Origin: Roseiarcus sp963836695
GTDB lineage: Bacteria; Pseudomonadota; Alphaproteobacteria; Rhizobiales; Beijerinckiaceae
Length of the DNA: 64,000 bases
Assembly: GCA_963836695.1 (NCBI GenBank)
Contig: CAWIKX010000009.1
Span: forward strand, 429,351-493,350
Direction of reading: 5' to 3'
Below are positions 10,815-17,914 of the stretch, in pieces. The position numbers were made by a program, and so were the translations under genes. The notes below the pieces were generated by a model. That model was not told where the DNA came from and did no database searches. It saw only the letters and a program-made list of their open reading frames with translations. Within the stretch, counting starts at the first letter, position 1. The number at the start of each line of letters is the position of its first letter.

Positions 10815-11051
10815 CTAGCCGCGGATCGGCTCGTGAGCAACCGCAGCGCGCAGAAAATAGAAGAGGCCGGTCAGAGCCATGAGAATGAGCAGGCCTTCCA
10901 ACCCGCGGGTGATAGGCACGCCAAGCTGGAACAAGCCGCCGATCGCCCATCCCGCCGCCGCGCCGGCGCCCACAAGCTCCGTGCCTACCAGAATAGCGAC
11001 GCTAAGCAGCGTCATCGCATTGGTCCAATTGATCGGCGCGGCGTCCGCCAA
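10815..11051 (-). CDS. Small two-helix membrane protein
   Basis: A 78-residue hypothetical membrane protein. Two hydrophobic segments are visible, TLLSVAILVGTELVGAGAAAG at about residues 14-34 and GLLILMALTGLFYFLRAAVA at about 53-72. They flank a short Gly-rich loop, and the tail is HEPIRG. Translation would start at the TTG at 11051, with AAGGAG about eight bases ahead, which is why I accept it as real. It lies between the oligopeptidase and ketopantoate reductase genes on the same strand. Function is unknown. Confidence 0.65.
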   Translation of the reverse strand: MADAAPINWTNAMTLLSVAILVGTELVGAGAAAGWAIGGLFQLGVPITRGLEGLLILMALTGLFYFLRAAVAHEPIRG

Positions 11052-11115
11052 GTGTGTTCTCCTTCATATTCGCGAGGCGGTCGCGGATATACCAACGCGT
11101 CTCGGGGCGCAAGCG

Positions 11116-12051
11116 TCACCTTGCGGCAATCTCCCCGCTCTTCCGCCCGGCTTCGTAGGCTTTCACGTGAAGTGCGGCGATGCGCAACAGCGAAGCGTCG
11201 TCCGGTTTCTTGGCGCGGCGCAGGAGGTCGCCGAGAATCTGATCGCCTTCGACCGGCTTACCGCCCTCGATATCGCGTAGCATCGAAGCCTTAAGCGGCG
11301 AATTCGCGGCGGTTAGCGCAGTCCGCCCCCGCTCAAGCGCTGGTTCGCGCAGCGGAAAGCCCTCGGTGGCCGCGATCGAGGCGCATTCGTTGAGAAGCCC
11401 AAGCGCGAGATCCGCAGCGCCGGCGGCGACGTAATCACCAACCGAAGCCCGCATTAGGCAGGTTATGCCAGCCGCAGTGGCGATGAACACCCACTTTTCC
11501 CACATTTCCTGTCGGATGTTGTCCGCGAGCCGCGCATCGAAGCCGGCGTTGAGCAGCTCTGAGGCGATGGCCTCAATCCGCGGCGAGCGGGAGCCGTCCA
11601 ATTCGCCGAAGCTCAGCGCGTGCCAATCATTGAAGTGGACGACGCCCCCCTCGGGGCCGAGGGTCACCGAGATGGCGCATTGCCCGCCAAGCACGCGCTC
11701 CGCCCCAAAGCGTTCGGCGAGCCGGTCGACATGCCGCATGCCGTTCAAGAGCGGCAGAATCGCTGTCGCCGGGCCAACCGCCTTGGCGAACGAATTTATC
11801 GCGCCCTCCAGGTCATAGGCTTTGCAGCTCAAGATAACGAGGTCGAATGGCTCAGCGAGCTCTTCTTGCGAGACAGTCGGCGGCGAGGGACGGTGAAAGT
11901 CGCCGACGGGGCTGCGAATTGTGAGCCCATGCTTTGCAAGCTCTGCGGCGCGACGCGGCCGAACGAGAAACGTCACATCGCGACCCGCCTTGAGCAGGCG
12001 CCCGCCGAAATAACCCCCGACTGCGCCCGCTCCGACCACAAGAATTCTCAT
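11116..12051 (-). CDS. panE: 2-dehydropantoate 2-reductase (ketopantoate reductase family)
   Basis: A 311-residue NADPH-dependent reductase. The N-terminal Rossmann motif GAGAVGGYFGGRLLKAG comes at residue 7, and an SCKAYD segment follows near residue 77. LPLLNGMRHVDRLAERFG then precedes the all-helical C-terminal domain with WEKWVFIATAAGITCLMRA, where the family's catalytic Lys sits. The canonical reaction is reduction of ketopantoate to pantoate for pantothenate and CoA. Many alphaproteobacterial paralogues are not the main PanE, so the exact substrate is uncertain. It is divergent from the XRE-cupin gene across a 44-base spacer. Confidence 0.85.
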   Translation of the reverse strand: MRILVVGAGAVGGYFGGRLLKAGRDVTFLVRPRRAAELAKHGLTIRSPVGDFHRPSPPTVSQEELAEPFDLVILSCKAYDLEGAINSFAKAVGPATAILPLLNGMRHVDRLAERFGAERVLGGQCAISVTLGPEGGVVHFNDWHALSFGELDGSRSPRIEAIASELLNAGFDARLADNIRQEMWEKWVFIATAAGITCLMRASVGDYVAAGAADLALGLLNECASIAATEGFPLREPALERGRTALTAANSPLKASMLRDIEGGKPVEGDQILGDLLRRAKKPDDASLLRIAALHVKAYEAGRKSGEIAAR

Positions 12052-12095
12052 ACCGTCCGATCCTATCCTTCAACGAGAGACGTTTATCCTGCGCC

Positions 12096-12716
12096 GTGCG
12101 GCGCGTCTTGACACTCTCACTTACGGGATTATCCTCTCGGATATGGAAAGCACGATTCTATCCGGCTTCCAGCGCCGGCATCCGCCTCGCCGAACGACTG
12201 CGCGCGTTGCGGCGCGCGCGGAGTTGGTCGCTCGATGAACTTTCCATCCTGAGCGGAGTCAGTCGCGCTTCCCTGTCGCGGATCGAGAACGGCGAAGTGA
12301 GCCCAACAGCCTCCGTGCTCGGGCGGCTCGCCGGAGCGCATCGCACCACAATCTCGAACCTGCTTGCCAACATCGAGGACGAATCGCCTGCGCTCGTCAG
12401 GCGGGACGAGCAGCCGGAGTGGGTCGATCCGGCCACCGGCTTCCGCCGCCGGTCGGTCTCGCCGCCCTCGCTCACCTTCGACTGCGAGCTTCTCTCCTGC
12501 GAACTGCCGGCCGGCGCGCGCATCGACTGTCCGCTTCCGCCGCGTCCTGGCCTCGAACATCATCTCTATCTCATGGACGGCGCTCTGGAACTCGCCATCG
12601 AGGGTGTGATCCATCGTCTGAACGCCGGCGACTGTCTTCGCTACAAGCTGATGGGCCCGAGCCATTTCGCGGCGACTGGGCGGCGCGCGGCGCGCTACAT
12701 CCTCGTTCTCCCGTAA
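12096..12716 (+). CDS. XRE-family regulator with C-terminal cupin domain
   Basis: A protein of about 200 residues with an N-terminal helix-turn-helix (RLAERLRALRRARSWSLDEL, SGVSRASLSRIENGEVSPTA) and a C-terminal cupin barrel (RPGLEHHLYLMDGALELAIE, LNAGDCLRY). Such proteins sense a small ligand in the cupin and control a nearby operon. The start is unsure. The open frame begins at GTG 12096, but a good -35/-10 pair lies at 12108-12135 and no in-frame start follows it. The ATG at 12143 gives MESTILSGFQ in another frame and would join AGIRLAERL if one base near 12172 were removed, so a frame error at the N-terminus is possible. The GNAT gene starts six bases downstream and is probably co-transcribed. 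Confidence 0.8.
   Translation: MRRVLTLSLTGLSSRIWKARFYPASSAGIRLAERLRALRRARSWSLDELSILSGVSRASLSRIENGEVSPTASVLGRLAGAHRTTISNLLANIEDESPALVRRDEQPEWVDPATGFRRRSVSPPSLTFDCELLSCELPAGARIDCPLPPRPGLEHHLYLMDGALELAIEGVIHRLNAGDCLRYKLMGPSHFAATGRRAARYILVLP
12108..12135 (+). promoter_or_regulatory. Predicted sigma-70 promoter ahead of the XRE-cupin gene
   Basis: TTGACA at 12108-12113 and TATCCT at 12130-12135 with 16 bases between. It lies inside the longest reading frame of the XRE-cupin gene, which argues that the annotated GTG start at 12096 is too early. Confidence 0.4.
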
Positions 12717-12721
12717 AAAGC

Positions 12722-13261
12722 ATGGAACCGCGGACGATAAAAGTGGAACCACTCGACCCCGCCGCGCTCGCTGGAGCCGTCGAGCGGCTCGGCCAAATCC
12801 TGCATGCCTGCGTGCACGAGGGAGCAAGCATCGGCTTCGTCCTGCCGTTCGAAAAGACCGAAGCGCACGCCTACTGGCTGGAGAGGGTCGCCGCGGCGCA
12901 TGCAGTAGGAAGCAAGCTTGTCCTCATCGCAGCCCTCGACGGCGCCATCGCCGGAACGGCGCAGCTCGATCTCGACGCGATGCCGAGCAAACGTCATCAC
13001 GCCGAGGTTTCCAAGGTCCTGGTCGATCCGGCCTTTCGCCGCGCCGGCGTTGGCCGGGCCCTCATGCAGGAGATTGAACGACGCGCGGCCAACGAGGGCC
13101 GATGGCTGCTCACCCTCGACACTGCAGGCGACACGGCCGAAGCGCTCTACCGCTCGCTGGGTTATCGGCTCGCCGGCGCTATTCCAAATTATGCACGCAA
13201 CGCCTTCGAAGACAGCTATGAGGCGACCCGGATCATGTACAAAGACCTGCGCGGCGGATAG
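12722..13261 (+). CDS. GNAT family N-acetyltransferase
   Basis: A 179-residue GCN5-related acetyltransferase. The acetyl-CoA binding motif A is clear: VSKVLVDPAFRRAGVGRALM around residues 97-116, with the RxxGxG/A pattern. It is followed by LTLDTAGDTAEALYRSLGYR near residue 140, the usual motif B region. The ATG at 12722 is six bases after the XRE-cupin stop, so the two form an operon. This regulator/acetyltransferase pairing recurs in Rhizobiales. The acceptor substrate is unknown; the regulator may control acetylation of the same small molecule it senses (inference). Confidence 0.88.
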   Translation: MEPRTIKVEPLDPAALAGAVERLGQILHACVHEGASIGFVLPFEKTEAHAYWLERVAAAHAVGSKLVLIAALDGAIAGTAQLDLDAMPSKRHHAEVSKVLVDPAFRRAGVGRALMQEIERRAANEGRWLLTLDTAGDTAEALYRSLGYRLAGAIPNYARNAFEDSYEATRIMYKDLRGG

Positions 13262-13321
13262 CTTCCATTCTTCAGCGATGCTCAAGGAGGTCCCTCGTCT
13301 TGCCCCGTGGAGCCTCAGCGG

Positions 13322-15151
13322 ATGAGTGACCGGAAGGACGTGAGCCTTTTCGGCCGCGTCGTGCTGTTGCTTTTGACCGTCTATGCCTTGGCGGTGATCG
13401 CCCCTGACTTGCTTCGGGTCGTTCGCCCGCTGGGCTCGTTCGGCCTCGCGGTGGATGGCGACGGACGGATTTACGACGTCCAGGGTCCGTTCGAAAGCGA
13501 GGACGATTCGCCGGCTTGGCGAGCGGGCTTGCGCGCCGGAGATCGGCTCGATCTTGCCGTCATGTCGTGCGCCGCGATCGACAGCGTCGCGTGCGCCAGT
13601 CTCCTGTCGCAATGGGGCGGCGTGACCTACGTTATGCCCGGGCGCGAAGCGACGCTTGTCGTCGCCTCGGCGTCAGAACGTCCAGGCCGCGAAGTCAAGC
13701 TCACCGCCGAGCCCCGACCAACCAATCGGCTGCTCGATGTCGTCATTGTGCTCGACACGATCGCTGGGGTCCTGGTTGTGCTTGGCGCGGCCTGGCTGGT
13801 GTGGACGCGCCCAGGCGCAATGACCTGGGGCTTCTTCGTTTACGTGATCCAATTCAATCCCGGCCAGGCGTTTCAGTTCTGGGCCTGGCTCCAGCTTTGG
13901 CCTCGGGCGCTTCTGGCGCAGAACGTCATCTTTCTCGTGATGCAGGCTGCGGCCTATACCGGGCTCCTCATGTTCGCGCTGAGAGCGCCGGTCGACCGAG
14001 CCGAAGGCCGGTGGCGCAGCATCGAGCGCGCCCTGCCCGCTCTGGCGATCCTCTTTTTGGCCGTCGCGCTCTTGAGCATGGCGACCCTTTTCGGTTACCC
14101 GGCCGAAACCTGGGCGCGCGCCATGCTGTTCATCGGCTTCGCCGTGAGCGTGGCCGCGCTTGTGATCCTGATCGGGCGCAGGCGGGATCTCTCGCCCCGC
14201 GACTATCAGCGTATCCGCTGGGTGATCTGGGGCTGCCTGATCGGCCTTCCGGCCTATCTGCTTGCCCAGCTCTCTCAGCAAACCTCGCTGTTCGGCGACA
14301 TGCTTGGAAACGGTCAGGCGGCGGAGGAAGCGAGCGGCGCCCTTTTCCTGATCAACGGGGTCCTGTGCCTGTTCGTTGTCGAAGCGGTGCGGCGCCAGAC
14401 GGTGGTCAACGTCTGGATCCCCCTTCGCCGGGCGACCGCTTTCGGCCTTCTGTTCAGCGTGCCGGTCCTGTTCCTCCACAAGCAGATCGAGACGATCGAC
14501 GAGTACATCCACATGCCCGACTGGGCCTGGGTCGTGGTCGCTTCTGGTCTGGTCTATCTAATCGCGCGCGGACACGAGTTCGCGACCGACCTCATGGATC
14601 GCCTGTTCGATCGCAAATTCATCCGCGCCGAGCGTCATCTCGCCGCCGTGGGCGAAACCATTCAGAACGCCGCCAGCCTCGATGAGATCGATCGGCTCTT
14701 GGTGAACGAACCGATGCATACGCTCCGCCTGGCGTCCGCGGCGCTGTTTCGCGAGCAGGAAGGGGTATTCTGCCGAAGCCTGAGCCTCGGATGGGACATC
14801 GACCACGCGGATACGCTCACCAGCAATCATCCCCTCCTCTCAGGACGCTTCGAGCAAAAGCCGTACACTTTCGATTCGGTCGGCGCGGCCCACGCATCGC
14901 CTGCCGAGCTGCCGAACGACCTCGAGCGCCCGGTTCTTGTCGTGCCGGTCGGCAATGCGCGTCGCTGCTACGCGCTCGTTCTCTATGGCGGGCATGAGAT
15001 CGGAACCGACCTTGATGCGGGCGAGCGCCACCTGCTCGGCGACCTCGCCCGCGAGGCCGAGATCGCTTATGCGCAAGTCGAAAGCGAGACGCTGCGGCGG
15101 CGGATCGCCATATTGGAGAATGAGCTCGCGAAGACGCTCGAGCCTCGTTGA
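13322..15151 (+). CDS. PDZ-like, multi-TM, GAF membrane protein without output domain
   Basis: About 609 residues. Order of parts: one TM helix (VVLLLLTVYALAVIAPDLL), a PDZ-like periplasmic domain (FESEDDSPAWRAGLRAGDRL near residue 55), and about seven further TM helices from residue 135 to 420. A linker DRLFDRKFIRAERHLAAVGE leads to a cytoplasmic GAF-like domain to about residue 590, and the chain ends in a short coiled coil (RRRIAILENELAKTLEPR). The layout matches the sensory half of ComP-like histidine kinases, but no kinase, GGDEF or phosphatase domain follows. The ATG at 13322 is chosen; a GTG at 13307 is an alternative, since the AAGGAGG at 13284-13290 is far from both. Signal and partner are unknown. 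Confidence 0.75.
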   Translation: MSDRKDVSLFGRVVLLLLTVYALAVIAPDLLRVVRPLGSFGLAVDGDGRIYDVQGPFESEDDSPAWRAGLRAGDRLDLAVMSCAAIDSVACASLLSQWGGVTYVMPGREATLVVASASERPGREVKLTAEPRPTNRLLDVVIVLDTIAGVLVVLGAAWLVWTRPGAMTWGFFVYVIQFNPGQAFQFWAWLQLWPRALLAQNVIFLVMQAAAYTGLLMFALRAPVDRAEGRWRSIERALPALAILFLAVALLSMATLFGYPAETWARAMLFIGFAVSVAALVILIGRRRDLSPRDYQRIRWVIWGCLIGLPAYLLAQLSQQTSLFGDMLGNGQAAEEASGALFLINGVLCLFVVEAVRRQTVVNVWIPLRRATAFGLLFSVPVLFLHKQIETIDEYIHMPDWAWVVVASGLVYLIARGHEFATDLMDRLFDRKFIRAERHLAAVGETIQNAASLDEIDRLLVNEPMHTLRLASAALFREQEGVFCRSLSLGWDIDHADTLTSNHPLLSGRFEQKPYTFDSVGAAHASPAELPNDLERPVLVVPVGNARRCYALVLYGGHEIGTDLDAGERHLLGDLAREAEIAYAQVESETLRRRIAILENELAKTLEPR

Positions 15152-15193
15152 GGCTCGCTGCTAAGCGTTGGTGCATTCGCCTCGTTCCGACCC

Positions 15194-15901
15194 ATGGAGC
15201 CCATGACACAAAAGCAAACCCTCGATGGCGTTCAGGCCTGCGTGTTCGACGCCTACGGCACCCTGTTCGACTTCGCCTCCGCCGCGGCGCGCTGTCCCGA
15301 CGTGCCCGAGGATCGCCGCGCGGCCTTGACCAATCTCTGGCGCGACAAGCAGCTCCAGTACGCGTGGCTGCGGACGCTCGAGAACCGCTACGCCGACTTC
15401 TGGCAGGTCACCGGCGAGGCTCTCGATTTCGCGCTCGAAAGCCTTGGCCTTGAGACGCCCTCCTTGCGCGAGCGGCTCATGGACCTTTACCTCGGCCTCG
15501 AGCCGTTCCCCGAGGTTCCCGCGGTGCTCGCCGCCTTGCGCGAGGCGGGCTTCCGCACCGCCATCCTCTCCAACGGTTCGCCCATGATGCTCGACGCGTT
15601 GGTCAGGCGCGCGGGGCTTGAGGCGATGTTCGACGCTGTCCTGTCGGTCGACGCCGTTCGCGTCTTCAAGACCCACCCCGCCGGCTACCAACACGCGCTT
15701 CGTTCGCTTGATCTCCCGGCCAGCGCGATCTCGTTCCAATCCTCCAACGCCTGGGACGCCCACGGCGCCTCGGACTTCGGCATGCGGGTCGTCTGGTGCA
15801 ACCGCTATGGCCAGCGTCGCGAGCGCCTGCCCGGCCGCCCGGACTTCGAGATCCGGACGCTGGCCGAACTGCCGGCGCTGCTCCACGTCGGACCGGCCTG
15901 A
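15194..15901 (+). CDS. Haloacid dehalogenase, type II (HAD superfamily)
   Basis: A 235-residue HAD-superfamily hydrolase of the L-2-haloacid dehalogenase group. The nucleophile Asp is in VFDAYGTLFDF near residue 19. The substrate-contacting stretch LWRDKQLQYAWLR, the motif II Ser in ILSNGSPMMLD, the motif III Lys in RVFKTHPAGYQ and SSNAWDAHGASDFG near the C-terminus are all present. The reaction would be hydrolysis of L-2-haloalkanoates to D-2-hydroxyalkanoates. Environmental copies often have other or unknown substrates. It lies alone on the plus strand; ATG codons at 15194 and 15203 are both possible starts. Confidence 0.88.
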   Translation: MEPMTQKQTLDGVQACVFDAYGTLFDFASAAARCPDVPEDRRAALTNLWRDKQLQYAWLRTLENRYADFWQVTGEALDFALESLGLETPSLRERLMDLYLGLEPFPEVPAVLAALREAGFRTAILSNGSPMMLDALVRRAGLEAMFDAVLSVDAVRVFKTHPAGYQHALRSLDLPASAISFQSSNAWDAHGASDFGMRVVWCNRYGQRRERLPGRPDFEIRTLAELPALLHVGPA

Positions 15902-16264
15902 GCGCGCCCGTCCGCGCCTCGTTTGGTGCAACCCTTCCCGCGAACTTCGAGCAAGCAAACGCAAATAAGCGCCAGCTAAAAGAGCATGAGCGCGCCTAAA
16001 CGCTAGTCAAAGTGCAGCTAGCGTTTAGAGGAAAGGGGGACGTACGGGACGAAAAATGTCTGGAACGCATAAGCTCGGCGCCAGGGTCAACCCCGCTGAG
16101 GCGTCACGCGTGGCGAGTCCGCGACGGGCGCCGGCCCGGACGAGGTTGCTTCGATTTGCTCGCAGAGGCTTGTAGAAATTGACTATCTCTGAAAGAGTTG
16201 ATTATGTAAACTTCTTGTATGAGAAACCTACTTAAGAGCGATTGAGGAAAAACAGGAGGAAACC
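15902..16264. other. Intergenic region with TAAACGCTAG palindrome
   Basis: About 360 bases with no gene. It holds the 31-base hairpin described separately and marks a shift from GC-rich to AT-richer sequence. An AGGAGG ribosome-binding site at the right end belongs to the broken SnoaL-like gene. Confidence 0.5.
15997..16027. repeat. Inverted repeat TAAACGCTAG / CTAGCGTTTA
   Basis: Perfect 10-base arms (15997-16006 and 16018-16027) around an 11-base spacer. The same decamer is found twice in tandem at 57127-57146 upstream of tRNA-Ser, with inverted variants nearby. No T-run follows, so it is not an intrinsic terminator. It marks the left border of the AT-richer islet of decayed genes. Confidence 0.7.
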
Positions 16265-16657
16265 GTGGCCAACCCATTTAACAATCTCATAACCGATCGC
16301 ATACTTGGTGTCGGGGAAGCTTTTTTTTCTGCTAAAGACAAATTTAATTGAAAAGACTGGGATAAGCTAGTTCCCTATCTTGATCCTAATGTAGTTGTGT
16401 ATAATATTAGTAACGTCGCCTACGAAGCCGGAATAGATAAGGTTATGAAATACTTCCGTTCGATAAAGGATGAGGAACTTTTCGAACCAACCAACGACAT
16501 GAGCTTATTTCCTCAGATATATCCATTATCCGTCCGCGGGACTGCTTTGTGGACAGACGCGGCGCATAATCACGTTCAAGTTCCGATCGGTTACGAGTTT
16601 GGATTCGCGCCCAGCAGTTTTCTCATTACTTACATGTGGGCCGCGCACTCCCGCTAA
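16265..16657 (+). pseudogene. SnoaL/NTF2-like protein with in-frame TGA
   Basis: A strong ribosome-binding site (AGGAGG, about five bases ahead) precedes GTG 16265. The frame is then uninterrupted to 16657 except for TGA at 16349-16351, codon 29. Around it the protein reads GEAFFSAKDKFN, stop, KDWDKLVPYLDPNVVVYN, a typical start of the SnoaL/NTF2 cone fold; the rest (FRSIKDEELFEPTNDMSLF, ALWTDAAHNHVQVP) also fits, giving about 130 residues. One substitution (for example CGA or TGG to TGA) explains it. The gene is AT-richer than its surroundings, suggesting foreign origin. Readthrough cannot be excluded. The reaction is unknown; relatives include isomerases, hydratases and cyclases. Confidence 0.6.
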
Positions 16658-16790
16658 AACACAGCGCAAGAGCGACTCATTTTAGTTCTGCGTTCGTGAC
16701 CTGGATGGGTGGGAATTGCTTTTCCGTGGTCGGGTCGTTTGTCCGAATCTAATACACTGAAGAGCTAAAGATCGCTCAATATTCTAAAAT

Positions 16791-17687
16791 ATGGAACTAG
16801 ACTGTGAGTTCTCCAGCAATTCTACAGGACTAATAGCTTTCTTTGAGGGGAAGACCCAGTCCATTTTAGAGCGCTACGGCCCCGGCCCGCGCGTCCATTA
16901 CCATACCGGTCTCGTTGACGATCCGCCGCTGAAAGGCGCCTCCATCCGGAACTGCGCCGGACGCTTGTCGATGGGCAGGAGCTCATGCTCCGGAAGCGGC
17001 CGAGGTCTGGGACGCCCCCAATCTCTCAGCGGCGAAGTCCTTGACGTCGGCTGTGGCCTGGGCGGCGGTTCGATCTTCTGGGCACAGGAATTCGGCGCGC
17101 GGGTGACAGCCGTTACCTGCGTGCCGTCCCACGCGGACCACGTCGCGCGTTTTGCGAGCAGGCGGGAGTCGAGCAACGGATCGAAACGCTGGTCTGCGAC
17201 GCGGCCGAAGTGCCGGGCGAAGAACCGTTTCGACGCCGCGGTCGCGGTCGACAGCTCCGGCTATCTTCCGCGGCGCGACTGGCTCGACCGCATGGCTTCG
17301 CTGCTGAGGCCGGGAGGCTCGGTCTTCATCATCGATTGCTTCCTCGAAGACCCCAAATACGCGGACCTCTTCAATAGCCATTGGCATACAAGGATCGGCA
17401 CGCTCGACGAGTATTTCGCGGCGGCGGGTGATAGCGGATTGCAGCTAGGGCCGGTCGTCGATGTCACGGACCGCACCGTGCATTTCTGGACGACGACGCT
17501 CGCGCTGATCGACGCCGAGTCCGAAACCGCCGAAGGCGCCTCAGCCAGCCGCTACGCGGCGTCGTTCAAGGCGCACCGCCATGGTGCGGGACGGCCTCTC
17601 CGACGGCGGGCTTCGCTATGCCATGCTGACTTTCTCCAAGAGCGCCGGAGAAAGGTGCGAAGCGCAACCCGTTCTCGCCATGGCTGA
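16791..17687 (+). pseudogene. SAM-dependent methyltransferase, heavily frameshifted remnant
   Basis: Conserved blocks alternate between frames. FFEGKTQSILERYGPGPRVH and the SAM-binding loop VLDVGCGLGGGSIFWAQEFG are in frame with 16791, as are DSSGYLPRRDWLDRMASLLR and GGSVFIIDCF. The intervening ELRRTLVDGQELMLRK, AAEVWDAPN, EQAGVEQRIETLVCDAAEVP and MVRDGLSDGGLRYAMLTFSK are in other frames. At least five indels are needed, near 16946, 16997, 17024, 17160 and 17230, with another near 17577. The original was a class I methyltransferase of about 290 residues, of the type that acts on lipid or isoprenoid substrates (inference from similarity in style). So many lesions mean real decay rather than a single read error. 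It directly follows the broken SnoaL-like gene. Confidence 0.65.
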
Positions 17688-17914
17688 AGTCGTCATCCTA
17701 GCGGCTTTCATTGCCGTCGGCCGCTGTCGCATCGAACTCCGAGGCCGTGAAGCATTCGCTCCGAGGTCTCACATCGAAGGAGTTACTCGTCCTGCGACGA
17801 AATAGGATATTGGCTCTTGCGATTGCTGCCGGCGATATCACTGGCTTAAGCGTGAGGAGCGGATGTACGTTCTCGTCTTGATGGTGTGAGCTAGGCGGGT
17901 AACGGAGGGCGTCT

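Noticed and set aside
13673..14512. 279-codon minus-strand frame opposite the PDZ/GAF membrane protein
   Set aside because: His/Asp/Gln/Arg-rich composition typical of the antisense of a hydrophobic protein; no ribosome-binding site or domain.
16349..16351. TGA as selenocysteine
   Set aside because: No SECIS-like hairpin is visible right after it, and the SnoaL family has no selenoprotein members known to me.
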